From Flavobacteriales bacterium UBA6772 (GTDB taxonomy: Bacteria; Bacteroidota; Bacteroidia; Flavobacteriales; Flavobacteriaceae), in the NCBI GenBank assembly GCA_905181765.1, contig CAJIYW010000001.1, positions 124,001 through 188,000 on the forward strand: a stretch of 64,000 nt of DNA, read 5' to 3'. The translations under genes were made by a program, and so were the position numbers. The stretch's first letter is position 1. Every line of letters starts with the position of its first letter. The notes beneath the pieces were generated by a model. It did no database searches and was not told the origin of the DNA. It saw only the letters and a program-made list of their open reading frames with translations. This document shows positions 1-9,451 of this stretch, piece after piece.

Positions 1-719
1 TGAGCAGGAACCACATTATGCTGTTTTCCCGCAGTAATTTGAGTTACTGTCATTTTTACATCTCCTAATGCTTCAGAAGTTTTTTCAAATTTAAAATTTT
101 TAAACCATTGTAAAACTTCAATGGTATTATAGATGGCATTGTTATTATTTGGATGTGCTGCGTGACTTGGGGTTCCTGAGATAACTGCATCAAAAACAAC
201 CAATCCTTTTTCTGCAACAGCCAAGTTCATTAAGGTCGGTTCGCCAACAATCGCTACGTCTATCTGCGGAATAATAGGCAACATGCTATTCAATCCGTTT
301 GTACCACTATTTTCTTCTTCGGCAGAAGCAACAATAACCAAATTATAGTTTAAGTTTTCTTGTGCGTAAAAGTGCGTAAAAGTTGCTATTAAAGAAACCA
401 AACATCCACCGGCATCATTACTTCCTAAACCGTATAACTTGCCTTCTTTAACAAATGCTTTAAAAGGATCATTTGTATAGGCAGAATTTGGTTTAACTGT
501 ATCGTGATGTGAGTTTAATAATAAAGTAGGCTTACTTTCATCGAAATATTTATTTGTTGCCCAGATATTGTTTTTTGTTCTTTTAAAAGGGATTTTAGCT
601 TCAATAAACCATCCTTCAATAAGTTTAGCTGTGTTTTCTTCTTCTTTAGAGAATGATTGCGTTTCAATTAAATTCTTTAAAAGTGAAATTGCGTTTGCTG
701 TTAATTTTTCGATATTCAT
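1..719 (-). CDS. argE: M20 family N-acyl-ornithine deacylase (ArgE-like), 3' end outside window
   Basis: A zinc-dependent amidohydrolase predicted to release ornithine from its N-acyl (acetyl or succinyl) form late in arginine synthesis. The ATG at 719-717 opens a frame that stays open to the window edge, about 239 residues. M20 metal-site motifs are visible: LLLNSHHDTV near residue 67, GSNDAGG near 100 and the acidic SAEEENSG near 128, followed by GEPT. It starts 2 bases after argB stops, so it is the last visible gene of the arg/pro operon; argH would be a reasonable next gene but lies outside the window. The C-terminal part of the catalytic domain is not visible. Substrate is inferred from context, because M20 enzymes are broad. 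Confidence 0.85.
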   Translation of the reverse strand, partial: MNIEKLTANAISLLKNLIETQSFSKEEENTAKLIEGWFIEAKIPFKRTKNNIWATNKYFDESKPTLLLNSHHDTVKPNSAYTNDPFKAFVKEGKLYGLGSNDAGGCLVSLIATFTHFYAQENLNYNLVIVASAEEENSGTNGLNSMLPIIPQIDVAIVGEPTLMNLAVAEKGLVVFDAVISGTPSHAAHPNNNNAIYNTIEVLQWFKNFKFEKTSEALGDVKMTVTQITAGKQHNVVPA

Positions 720-721
720 TT

Positions 722-1504
722 TTAGATTGTAATGCTTGTAAAATTATCGTTTTCTTTTGTAAACATATTAGTATTCCCCATGTTTACTTTAGTAACTCCG
801 TTTTTTAACGCATCAAAGCAATTTTCTAACTTTGGTAACATTCCGTCTGCGATAATTCCATCTTTTAATAATTTTTTATATGTGTTAATATTGAGGTGTT
901 TTATAACTGAGTTTTGATCATTAATATCTCTCAAAACACCATTCAATTCAAAACAATAATAAATAGTGGTATCGTATTTTTTGCTCATTCCAATGGCAAC
1001 CTGACTTGCAATTGTATCTGCATTTGTATTTAATAATTGTCCATTTCCATCATGTGTAATTGCGCAAAAAACAGGTGTAAATTTAGCTTTAATTAGTCTA
1101 TCAATAGAATTAGAAGCAACTTCTTTTACATCGCCAACAAAACCGTAATCTATATTTGTTACTTGTCTTTTGTTAGATTTTATACTATTAACATCTGCAC
1201 CGGTTAATCCAATTGCATCAATTTGTAAAGCTTGTAATTTAGCTACCATATTTTTGTTAACCAAACCACCATAAACCATTGTAATTACCTCTAAAGTCTC
1301 TTTATCTGTGATACGTCTTCCATTTACCATTTTAGATTCAATTCCTAATTTAGAGGCCATTGCTGTTGCGCTTTTTCCACCTCCATGCACTAGAATTTTC
1401 TTTCCCTCAAGATTTGAAAATAATTTTAGAAAAGCATTTAAAGAAGTATCATCTTCAATAATATTTCCTCCAATTTTTATGATTGATAGTTTTTCTTTAG
1501 ACAT
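722..1504 (-). CDS. argB: N-acylglutamate kinase (acetyl- or succinylglutamate)
   Basis: Phosphorylates the gamma-carboxylate of N-acylglutamate in the second step of arginine synthesis. The 260-residue protein has the amino-acid-kinase fold: IIKIGGN at residue 8, the glycine loop VHGGGKS near 39, and the substrate-loop residues NGRRITD near 61. Length is normal for ArgB. Its start overlaps the end of argF' by 8 bases, which suggests translational coupling. In Bacteroides the pathway uses succinylated intermediates (known for the phylum); whether this enzyme prefers succinyl or acetyl cannot be read from its sequence. Confidence 0.93.
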   Translation of the reverse strand: MSKEKLSIIKIGGNIIEDDTSLNAFLKLFSNLEGKKILVHGGGKSATAMASKLGIESKMVNGRRITDKETLEVITMVYGGLVNKNMVAKLQALQIDAIGLTGADVNSIKSNKRQVTNIDYGFVGDVKEVASNSIDRLIKAKFTPVFCAITHDGNGQLLNTNADTIASQVAIGMSKKYDTTIYYCFELNGVLRDINDQNSVIKHLNINTYKKLLKDGIIADGMLPKLENCFDALKNGVTKVNMGNTNMFTKENDNFTSITI

Positions 1505-2436
1505 TTTCTAATATTTTTTTCAGTACTAATTGGGCTGCATAGGTTCTGTTATTTGCTTGTTCAATTACCAAAGAACTATCGCTGTCTAAAACTGCATCTT
1601 CAACAACCACATTTCTTCTTACAGGCAAACAATGCATAAATTTAGCTTTTCCTAATTTCTCTTTGGTAATCATCCAATCATTCGCTGTATTTAATACTTT
1701 TCCATACGCTTCATAAGAACTCCAGTTTTTAGTATACACAAAATCAGCATCTTTAAAAGCTGCTTCTTGATTATGATAAATAGGTGTGTCTTTGGTAATA
1801 CCTGGATTTAGATTGTATCCTTCAGGATTTGAAATTACAAATTCTACATCCATTTTCTGCATTGCCTGTGCAAAACTATTAGCAACTGCATGCGGCAAGG
1901 CTTTTACATGTGGCGCCCAACTTAGAACTACTTTAGGTTTCTTTTTTGTTGCATTTTCTGAAATGGTAATTGCATCTGTCAAACCTTGTAAGAGGATGCC
2001 CAGTCGCACTTTCCATACTTACAATTGGAACAGAAGCAAATTTTATAAATGATTTTAAAACGTGTTCAGATTCGTCCTTTTCTTTGTCGGTTAGTGTTGG
2101 GAAAGCTCTTACAGCAATAATATCGCAGTATTGCGAAACTACAGCGGCTGCTTCTTTTATATGTTCTGCAGTAGTGCCATTCATAATGGTTCCATCTTCA
2201 AATTCTATTCCCCAGGCATCTCCAGAAACATTCATCACAATAGGATCCATTCCTAAGTTTAAAGCTGCTTTTTGGGTACTTAAACGTGTTCTTAGACTTG
2301 AATTAAAAAACAAGAGTCCCAATGTTTTATTTTTTCCTAATTCTTTATTTTTTAAAGGATTTACTTTTAAATCTTTTGCTTCTGCAATCCAAGAATTGAT
2401 ATTATCAATGTCGTTTATGGAGGTATAATGTTTCAT
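1497..2436 (-). CDS. argF': N-succinyl/acetyl-ornithine carbamoyltransferase (frameshifted)
   Basis: Transfers carbamoyl phosphate to N-acyl-ornithine. The reading frame breaks near 1990: the upstream part runs to ESATGHPL and the downstream part resumes at QGLTDAITI, the usual continuation in this family. Removing one A at 1990-1991 restores a 312-residue protein. Visible motifs are FFNSSLRTR (carbamoyl phosphate loop), DAWGIEF and HCLPVRRNV, which mark the acyl-ornithine rather than the free-ornithine type. The residue that separates acetyl- from succinyl-specific enzymes appears to be Ala (TTAEH), which by recalled mutagenesis work would permit succinylornithine. The break is probably a sequencing error, since the rest is perfectly conserved. 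Confidence 0.88.
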
Positions 2437-2474
2437 CTTTTTACTTTTTATACAAGAGGATTAAGCTCTTATCA

Positions 2475-3239
2475 TTATTTTATTTTTGTAAACGGAACTT
2501 TATTTTCAAAAGCATCGGTTATAAAATGATCTTCCAAACCATTTACAATCCATGTTTCTATATTTGCATTTTTACTTATTTCTGCCGCTTCAATTTTAGA
2601 TGCCATTCCACCAGTTCCATGCGTAGATTTACTTTGGACAACCTCATTTTTTAAATCTTCAAAACTAAAGACTTCTGTAATGGTTTTTGGAGCATTATTT
2701 TTTATGGATTTTTTCGTGTAAATTCCATTAGTATTGGTAGCTATAATCAATAAATCTGCATTTAATAAAGAGGCTGCTAAGGCGGCTAGCTTATCATTGT
2801 CACCAAACTGAATTTCATCTGTAGCAACAGTATCATTTTCATTAATAATAGGAATGTAATTATTTTGGACTAATACATTAATCGTATTTACAATATTGGT
2901 TTTACTTTGTTGTTTTTCAAAATCTGAGTAGGAGAGTAGACATTGCGAACTTAACAAACCATATTCTCTAAAAATTTCTTGATAAATTCTAATTAAATGG
3001 GGCTGCCCAATAGAGGCCAATGCTTGTTTTACAAACACGGATGATTCCTTACTTTCTAACTTTACAAACTGTTTTGCAACTGCAATAGCTCCAGAACTTA
3101 CGATAATAAACTCGCAGGTATCTTTAAGCTTTGCAATCTGATTTGCAATATCCTCAATTTTACCTCTAGAGATATTATCGGTTTCTTTTGTAAGCGTATT
3201 AGAGCCTATTTTTAGTAAAATGCGTTTCTTCTTTTGCAT
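2475..3239 (-). CDS. proB: Glutamate 5-kinase
   Basis: Makes gamma-glutamyl phosphate, the first step of proline synthesis. At 254 residues it consists of the amino-acid-kinase domain only and lacks the C-terminal PUA domain of the enterobacterial enzyme. Motifs include LLKIGSNTL at the N terminus, IIVSSGAIAVA near 43, the substrate region INENDTVATDEIQFGDND near 134, and HGTGGMASKIEAA near 208. It starts 1 base from the end of proA, the next step, so the two are probably co-translated. It sits inside an arginine operon, which links the two glutamate-derived pathways. Confidence 0.93.
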   Translation of the reverse strand: MQKKKRILLKIGSNTLTKETDNISRGKIEDIANQIAKLKDTCEFIIVSSGAIAVAKQFVKLESKESSVFVKQALASIGQPHLIRIYQEIFREYGLLSSQCLLSYSDFEKQQSKTNIVNTINVLVQNNYIPIINENDTVATDEIQFGDNDKLAALAASLLNADLLIIATNTNGIYTKKSIKNNAPKTITEVFSFEDLKNEVVQSKSTHGTGGMASKIEAAEISKNANIETWIVNGLEDHFITDAFENKVPFTKIK

Positions 3240-3240
3240 A

Positions 3241-4433
3241 TTATCTTATTTGACCATTTCCGTGAATATACCATTTATTTGTTACCAAATGTTGAAGACC
3301 AATAGGTCCTCTCTGGTGCAGTTTATCGGTGCTAATTGCCAACTCTCCACCTAAACCTAATTGCCCCCCGTCTGTAAATCGCGTGGAAGCATTATGATAT
3401 ACTGCGGCAGTATCTACATTTTCCATAAAAAAATGAGCTTCTGCATCATTTGTTGTAATAATTGCTGACGAATGTCCACCAGAATAGGTGTTTATCATCT
3501 CAATTACCGCTTCGTTTGAAGCAATTTCCCCAAGTACTATTTTATGATCTAAAAATTCTTCGTACCAAACTTCGTTGGATGAAATTTCTTTAACGCTGTG
3601 TTTTTTTGAAATTATTTTATCTCCTAAAACCTGAATTTTAGATGCATTTAACTTTTTTATTAATGTGTTGATGAATTCCTTTTTATTTGGAAGATTTTCA
3701 TCAATTAAAACCTTGTCAACAGCATTACAAGCAGATATTTTAGATTTACCATTGATAATAATAGCGATGGCAATATTAAGATCGGCTTCTGAATGAACAA
3801 ACACAAAGTTATTTCCACGACCGCTTATGATCACCGGGCAAGAAGCGTGTTTTTTAACAAAAGTAATTAACTTTTCTCCACCTCTAGGCACAATTAAATC
3901 TATCCTCTGTGTTGGTTTTTCTAAAAATTCCTGTGTTTCTGTTCTGTTGAATTGTAAATATGTTACCCAATCTGAAGAAGCATTGTTCTGCTTTAAAGCT
4001 TTGTGCCATAATTCTGTTATTTTTAAGTTAGAATGTAAAGACTCTTTTCCCCCTTTTAATACTATTTTATTTCCAGATTTAAATGCAATTCCTGCAGCTT
4101 CAACAGTAACATCTGGTCTAGATTCATAGATGATAAGTATGGTGCCAAAAGAGGCTGTTTTATTATATACCTGCATTCCGTTCTCATGTTTAAAGCTAAA
4201 ACGTTCTACACCAACAGGATCTTCTTGAGAAGCTAAATGTTTGGCTGCAATAACCATTTCGTCAACTTTAGCATTATTTACTTTTAATCGATCTAACATA
4301 GAAATATCAGTCCCTTTATAGGCTCTGATATCTTTTTTATTTACACTAATAATAGCCTCTCTTTCTGTATCAAGAAGTGTTGCCATAGTAATAAAACATT
4401 ATTTCTAGTTTCTAAAGATAATAAGGTATTCAT
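3241..4433 (-). CDS. proA: Gamma-glutamyl phosphate reductase (frameshifted near start)
   Basis: NADPH-dependent reduction of gamma-glutamyl phosphate to glutamate semialdehyde. The long uninterrupted frame starts at 4386 (MATLLDTEREAI), but family members carry about 16 more residues. An ATG at 4433-4431 encodes MNTLLSLETRNNVLL and then loses frame directly before MATLL; adding one base near 4387-4395 joins the two and gives 397 residues, the normal length. The catalytic region ISACNAVDKVLI holds the active-site Cys, and GLGGELAIST lies near the C terminus. It stands between argD and proB. The break probably reflects a missed base. Confidence 0.9.
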
Positions 4434-4494
4434 TGTTTTAGTTTATGTTTTATAGTTGTATTTCTTACTCTGATGTTTATCCTTACAGACTAAT

Positions 4495-5625
4495 TTAATC
4501 TTCTAAAGCACCTACTAATGCTTCAAAAAATTGATTCAAATGGCCCTTATTTACATTTAAAGGTGGTAATATTCTTAATACTTTCTTGTTTGCAGCTCCA
4601 CCAGTAAAAATATGGTAGTCATAAATCAGCTTTTTTCTTAATTCGCTTACTTCAAAATTAAATTCTAATCCAAGCATTAAGCCTCTTCCTTTTATTTGCT
4701 TTACTTCTGGAATTGTTTTTGCAATTTTTATAAAGTAGGTAGACATTTTATTTACATTGTCCATTAATCCTTCTTCTTCAATTGCATTTAATACAGATAA
4801 ACCTGCAGCACAAGCCAAATGATTTCCACCAAAAGTAGTTCCTAACATTCCGTATTTAGCTTTGATATTTGGATGAATTAAAATTCCGCCAATAGGAAAA
4901 CCATTTCCCATTCCCTTGGCAATAGAAATAATATCTGGAGTAACATTGTAATGTTGAAATGCAAAGAATTTCCCAGATCTCCCATAACCAGATTGCACTT
5001 CATCAGCAATAAATAAGGTATTATTTGCTTTACAGAGAATATCTAATTGTTCGAAAAAATCAGCATTCGCTTGGTCTAAGCCGCCAACTCCTTGTATAAA
5101 CTCTACAATTACTGCGCAAACATCACCTTTTTCTAATTCTATTTTTGCGCTTTCAATATCGTTTAAATCTAAAATAGTTACTTTTTGTTGCGCGTTTATT
5201 GGTGCGATAATGTTTTTATTATCAGTTACGGCTACGGCAGCAGAAGTCCGTCCGTGAAATCCGTTTTTAAATGCAATTACTCTAGATTTTTCAGTTTTAA
5301 ATGAAGCTAGTTTTAGTGCATTTTCATTTGCTTCGGCGCCAGAACTACATAAAAATAATTCATAATCGTTACATCCAGAAAGGATTTCTAGTTTGTCGGC
5401 CAGCGCAACCTGCAAAGGATTGTGAATTGCATTTGAATAAAAACCTAATTTATGAACTTGATTTGTAATTGCTTCCAAATATTTTGGATGCCCATGACCA
5501 ATAGAAATGACCGCATGACCTCCATATAGATCTAAATATTCTATATTATTTTCATCATATACATACACTCCTTTAGCGGAGACTGGTGTAACATTGTATA
5601 GCGGGTAAACGTTAAATAAAGGCAT
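4495..5625 (-). CDS. argD: Acyl-ornithine aminotransferase
   Basis: PLP-dependent class III aminotransferase converting N-acyl-glutamate semialdehyde to N-acyl-ornithine. The 376-residue protein shows DLYGGHAVISIGHGHP near the N terminus, SSGAEANENALKLA (PLP phosphate contact), NGFHGRT, IADEVQSGYGRSG (the Asp that pairs with the pyridine nitrogen) and SIAKGMGNG with the Schiff-base Lys. Length is normal. It lies 4 bases after proC and 61 bases before proA. Such enzymes are often promiscuous with other omega-amino acids, but the operon context makes the arginine role secure. Confidence 0.92.
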   Translation of the reverse strand: MPLFNVYPLYNVTPVSAKGVYVYDENNIEYLDLYGGHAVISIGHGHPKYLEAITNQVHKLGFYSNAIHNPLQVALADKLEILSGCNDYELFLCSSGAEANENALKLASFKTEKSRVIAFKNGFHGRTSAAVAVTDNKNIIAPINAQQKVTILDLNDIESAKIELEKGDVCAVIVEFIQGVGGLDQANADFFEQLDILCKANNTLFIADEVQSGYGRSGKFFAFQHYNVTPDIISIAKGMGNGFPIGGILIHPNIKAKYGMLGTTFGGNHLACAAGLSVLNAIEEEGLMDNVNKMSTYFIKIAKTIPEVKQIKGRGLMLGLEFNFEVSELRKKLIYDYHIFTGGAANKKVLRILPPLNVNKGHLNQFFEALVGALED

Positions 5626-5629
5626 ATTG

Positions 5630-6421
5630 TTAGTTTTTTATTTGGTTGATTTTATTGAACGACTTATTAATTCCTTTAATCAAAGAAGAGCTTAATCCTT
5701 GATGTTCCATTTCATTTAAACCTTCTATGGTGCATCCTCCAGGTGTAGTTACTCTGTCTATTTCTGCTTCTGGATGATTACCGGATTCCTTTAAGAGAGT
5801 CGCAGCACCAAAACAAGTTTGCATTGCTAATTCATGTGCTTCATGTGCCTCAAAGCCTAACTGAATTGCACCTTGGGTTGTTGCTCTAATTAAACGCATC
5901 CAAAAAGCAATTCCGCTGGCACAAATAACCGTTGCAGCTTGTAGTTGTTCCTCAGGAATTTCCATAGAGCAGCCAAGGCTGTTAAAAATAGTTTTTGCCA
6001 ATGCTACTTTTTCTTTTCCTTTTATATTTGGAGAAAGACAGGTCATAGATTGTCCAACAGCAGCAGCAGTATTTGGCATAGAACGAATAATACAAGTATT
6101 AGATCCAACAATAGCCTCAATTTTTGCAATTGAAAATCCTGTTATTACAGAAATTAAAACATGATTTTCATGTAAATGAGACTTTAAATTATTTAAAATA
6201 TGCTCTAAGTGTTTTGGTTGAACTGCAAAAATTAAAATTGTGGCATTTTTTACAGCTTCAACATTATCTGAAGTTAAAGTTACTTTTTTATAATCGCTAA
6301 AACCTTCGATAGCGTTGGTATTTCTTTTAGTTAAATACAAAGAACTTACAACCTGATTACTCAATAAACCCTTGGCTATAGATTGTCCTAAACTTCCTGC
6401 TCCAATAATTGCTACTTTCAT
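5630..6421 (-). CDS. proC: Pyrroline-5-carboxylate reductase
   Basis: Final step of proline synthesis, reducing pyrroline-5-carboxylate with NAD(P)H. The 263-residue protein begins with the Rossmann loop VAIIGAGSLGQSIAKGLL, has RSMPNTAAAVGQSMT in the middle and ends with the conserved VTTPGGCTIEGLNEME region that contacts substrate. Length is typical. It lies between argC and argD, which matches the flavobacterial mixed arginine/proline operon. All three proline genes (proC, proA, proB) are thus co-transcribed with arg genes. Confidence 0.93.
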   Translation of the reverse strand: MKVAIIGAGSLGQSIAKGLLSNQVVSSLYLTKRNTNAIEGFSDYKKVTLTSDNVEAVKNATILIFAVQPKHLEHILNNLKSHLHENHVLISVITGFSIAKIEAIVGSNTCIIRSMPNTAAAVGQSMTCLSPNIKGKEKVALAKTIFNSLGCSMEIPEEQLQAATVICASGIAFWMRLIRATTQGAIQLGFEAHEAHELAMQTCFGAATLLKESGNHPEAEIDRVTTPGGCTIEGLNEMEHQGLSSSLIKGINKSFNKINQIKN

Positions 6422-6462
6422 AATTTTATTTTGTTACAAGGCTTTAAGCCTCTTATTATATA

Positions 6463-7440
6463 TTAAAAATAACTTGCCTTTAAATTTAAGCCTAAAGTTT
6501 CTTCAAAGTCATACATTAAATTAAGGTTCTGAACTGCTTGCCCAGAGGCACCTTTTAAGAGATTGTCTATTGCACTTGTTATTAATAGTTTAGTTCCGTG
6601 TTTTGCTAAGTGAATTAAACATTTGTTGGTATTGACTACTTGCTTTAAATGGATTTCTTCATCAGACACAAAAGTAAATGCGGCATCTTTATAATATTCT
6701 TTATATATTTTTATGGCATCATCTAAACTACCATCATACTTTGTGTAGGTAGTAGCAAAAATTCCTCTGGAGAAATTTCCTCTGTTGGGGATAAAATTAA
6801 TTTCAGCATTAAAATTAGCTTGTAATTGATTTACAGTTTGATTAATTTCTCCTAAATGCTGATGATTAAATGCTTTATAGTGAGAGTAATTATTATCTCT
6901 GTATGTAAAATGTGTAGTTGTAGACAATGAAGTTCCTGCGCCAGTTGCGCCAGTAACTGCATTTATATGTATATCGTTATTTAGCAAACCTTTTGCCGCT
7001 AAAGGTAAAATTGCCAATTGCAAAGCCGTGGCAAAACATCCAGGGTTGGCAATATATTTTGCTGTTTTTATAGCAGTTTTATCCAATTCTGGTAAACCAT
7101 ACACAAAGTCTTTCCCCTTAAAATTTTTGTCAGTAAACAATCTAAAGTCATTGCTTAAATCAATGATTTTTGTGTTTTTAGAAAAATTATTTTTTTCTAA
7201 AAATGTTGTCGAATTTCCGTGCCCTAAACACAAGAATAAAGTATCTACTTTAGTATTAATTTGAGAAGTAAATGAGATTTCTGTGCTTCCAATTAAATCT
7301 TTGTGCACTTTATGTAATTTATTGCCAGCATTTGACGTGCTGTAAACAAAATTGATATTTGCTTCAGGATGATTTAATAACAATCTAATTAATTCCCCGG
7401 CAGTATAACCAGCTCCACCTATAATTCCTATCTCTAACAT
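6463..7440 (-). CDS. argC: N-acyl-gamma-glutamyl-phosphate reductase
   Basis: NADPH-dependent reduction of N-acylglutamyl phosphate to the semialdehyde, the third step of arginine synthesis. The 325-residue protein starts with the nucleotide-binding loop GIIGGAGYTAGELIRLL and carries the catalytic Cys in IANPGCFATA near residue 134, with HQHLGEI near 194 as the probable catalytic His region. It begins 2 bases after argG stops. The short form (no N-terminal extension) is normal for bacteria. Confidence 0.93.
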   Translation of the reverse strand: MLEIGIIGGAGYTAGELIRLLLNHPEANINFVYSTSNAGNKLHKVHKDLIGSTEISFTSQINTKVDTLFLCLGHGNSTTFLEKNNFSKNTKIIDLSNDFRLFTDKNFKGKDFVYGLPELDKTAIKTAKYIANPGCFATALQLAILPLAAKGLLNNDIHINAVTGATGAGTSLSTTTHFTYRDNNYSHYKAFNHQHLGEINQTVNQLQANFNAEINFIPNRGNFSRGIFATTYTKYDGSLDDAIKIYKEYYKDAAFTFVSDEEIHLKQVVNTNKCLIHLAKHGTKLLITSAIDNLLKGASGQAVQNLNLMYDFEETLGLNLKASYF

Positions 7441-7442
7441 GC

Positions 7443-8633
7443 TTAAGAGTTTATTTGTTTATAAATTTTATTCTGATTCCCTAAAATTTTAATGAAGCCT
7501 TTCGCATCTTCTGCTGTCCAAGCTTTATTTTCTTCACCATATGTGCTAAAAGCACTTGACATTAAATCGTGATCAGATATAATTCCGTCTAAAGAAAAGT
7601 GATAGGGTTTTAAACTTACCACAACGTTACCAGAAACCATTTTTTGAGAACTTTGCAAAAAAGCTTCTGTATCTCTCATTACAGGATCTAAATATTGACC
7701 CTCATGCAAATGCATTCCGTAGAAACTAGATAAATACTCTTTGTGTTGCAGTTGCCATTTAGTTAAGGTGTGTTTCTCTAATAAATGGTGCGCTTTTACC
7801 GTAATTAAAGCAGCAGCAGCTTCAAAACCAACTCTTCCTTTAGTACCAACAATCGTATCACCAACATGAATATCTCTTCCAATTGCGTATGCAGAAGCAA
7901 TATTATTTAGTTTTTCAATATTTATTTCAGGTGCATTTTCTTTACCATTAAAAGCAATAAACTCCCCATTTTTAAAAGTAAGTGTTACCTTTTCTTCTCC
8001 CTCTTTTTCTAATTGAGAAGGATATGCTTCATTTGGCAGTGGCTTTTCAGATTTTAAAGTTTCTACACCACCAACACTTGTTCCCCAAAGTCCTTTATTA
8101 ACAGAATATTTAGATTTTTCCCAAGGCATATCAATACCTTCAGCTTTTAAGTAATCTATTTCTTCTTGTCTGGTTAAACTTCCATCTCTAATTGGTGTAA
8201 TTATTTTAATATGAGGGGCTAATGTTTGAAAAATCATATCAAAACGAACTTGATCATTCCCTGCACCTGTGCTTCCATGCGCTATATACTCTGCATCAAT
8301 ACTTTTGGCATATTCTATAATCTCTATAGCCTGAATAATTCTTTCTGCACTTACAGAAAGTGGATATGTGCTATTTTTTAATACATTTCCGAAGATTAAG
8401 TATTTTACCACTTTATTATAAAAAGTAGCAACTGCATCAATATTCTTATAGGTAGAAACACCCATTTTGTATGCGTTGCTTTCTATGTTTTTTATTTCTT
8501 TACTTGTAAAACCACCTGTATTTACACTAACAGCATGTACATCGTATTTTTTTGATAAACTTACGGCACAGTAAGAAGTGTCTAAACCACCACTGTATGC
8601 TATTACTAATTTTCTATTTTTATTATTTGACAT
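7443..8633 (-). CDS. argG: Argininosuccinate synthase
   Basis: ATP-dependent joining of citrulline and aspartate. The 396-residue protein carries the N-type ATP pyrophosphatase loop IAYSGGLDTSY at residue 11, AHGSTGAGNDQVRFD near 119 and SKYSVNKGLWGTS near 174. The start codon overlaps the end of the upstream acetyltransferase gene by 11 bases, which implies coupled translation. Apart from the acetyltransferase it is the first arg gene transcribed, unlike many bacteria where argG stands next to argH. Confidence 0.95.
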   Translation of the reverse strand: MSNNKNRKLVIAYSGGLDTSYCAVSLSKKYDVHAVSVNTGGFTSKEIKNIESNAYKMGVSTYKNIDAVATFYNKVVKYLIFGNVLKNSTYPLSVSAERIIQAIEIIEYAKSIDAEYIAHGSTGAGNDQVRFDMIFQTLAPHIKIITPIRDGSLTRQEEIDYLKAEGIDMPWEKSKYSVNKGLWGTSVGGVETLKSEKPLPNEAYPSQLEKEGEEKVTLTFKNGEFIAFNGKENAPEINIEKLNNIASAYAIGRDIHVGDTIVGTKGRVGFEAAAALITVKAHHLLEKHTLTKWQLQHKEYLSSFYGMHLHEGQYLDPVMRDTEAFLQSSQKMVSGNVVVSLKPYHFSLDGIISDHDLMSSAFSTYGEENKAWTAEDAKGFIKILGNQNKIYKQINS

Positions 8634-9246
8634 TTTTATTTTTTTTTAAAAATAATTGCTGTTTTATATTTTTTAATTTTTTAAAAACGTTTTCTTTTAC
8701 TTCTTTAGACGCTTCTTTATTGTTGTTTTTTGGATCAAATAGCATTCCTGTGCACAAACACATCTGTTGTGATGTTCTTGTTAAAATATCAAAATTCTTA
8801 CAGGTTTTACAACCGTTCCAAAAAGATTGATCATCTGTAAGTTCAGAAAAAGTAACTGGTTTGTAACCTAGGTTACTATTTAATTTCATCACAGCCAAAC
8901 CAGTAGTAATACTAAACACCTTTGCAGTTGGAAATTTTGTTCTAGAGTGTTTAAATATCACTTGTTTAATCTGTTTTGCTAAGCCTAAGTTTCTATAATC
9001 TGTATGAACTATTAATCCAGAATTAGCCACAAATTTTCCATGGCCCCAAGCCTCTATGTAGCAAAAACCTGCAAACTTCTTTCCGTCTAGCGCTATTACT
9101 GCATTCCCATTTTCTATTTTGGTAGTAATGTAAGCAGGTTTTCTTTTAGCAATACCAGTTCCTCTAACTTGTGCAGCATCTTCTATAGTTTTGCAGATAA
9201 TATCCGCGTAAATAATATGCGATTTGTTAGCAATTACAATTTTCAT
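8623..9246 (-). CDS. GNAT N-acetyltransferase with C-terminal Cys cluster, candidate N-acylglutamate synthase
   Basis: First gene of the arginine/proline operon. The 207-residue protein has a GNAT core: a beta strand with YIEAWGHGKFVANSG, then LIVHTDYRNLGLAKQIKQ, which holds the acetyl-CoA pyrophosphate-loop region. After the core lies CKTC-X13-CLC (residues about 140-160), a possible metal or redox site, then a Lys-rich tail. No argA, argJ or bifunctional argO gene is visible in the operon, so this protein is a good candidate for the missing first step (acylation of glutamate). That role is inference from position; a regulatory or protein-modifying role is also possible. No good TANNTTTG promoter was found just upstream. 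Confidence 0.7.
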   Translation of the reverse strand: MKIVIANKSHIIYADIICKTIEDAAQVRGTGIAKRKPAYITTKIENGNAVIALDGKKFAGFCYIEAWGHGKFVANSGLIVHTDYRNLGLAKQIKQVIFKHSRTKFPTAKVFSITTGLAVMKLNSNLGYKPVTFSELTDDQSFWNGCKTCKNFDILTRTSQQMCLCTGMLFDPKNNNKEASKEVKENVFKKLKNIKQQLFLKKNKNVK

Positions 9247-9451
9247 TGTATTGATGTTTTAAAATTGAATGTATTTGTTTGTTTTACTTTGAAATGCAGA
9301 ATTGGACACACCTAATTCTATAATTATTTAGACACCCAAAGGGCGTGTAGCAGAAAAGCGGCGTGCAGAAACAGTACTATTTGAAATAATATTATTTTTT
9401 CGTTTGTCTTTAAGATTTGATAAGTAATACATTGTAATAAAAATAAAAAAT

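Noticed and set aside
1970..2428. 152-codon plus-strand ORF across argF'
   Set aside because: Antisense shadow of a clearly conserved gene; the translation has no recognisable features. The same applies to the other long antisense frames, such as those over proA, purB, ffh and folD.
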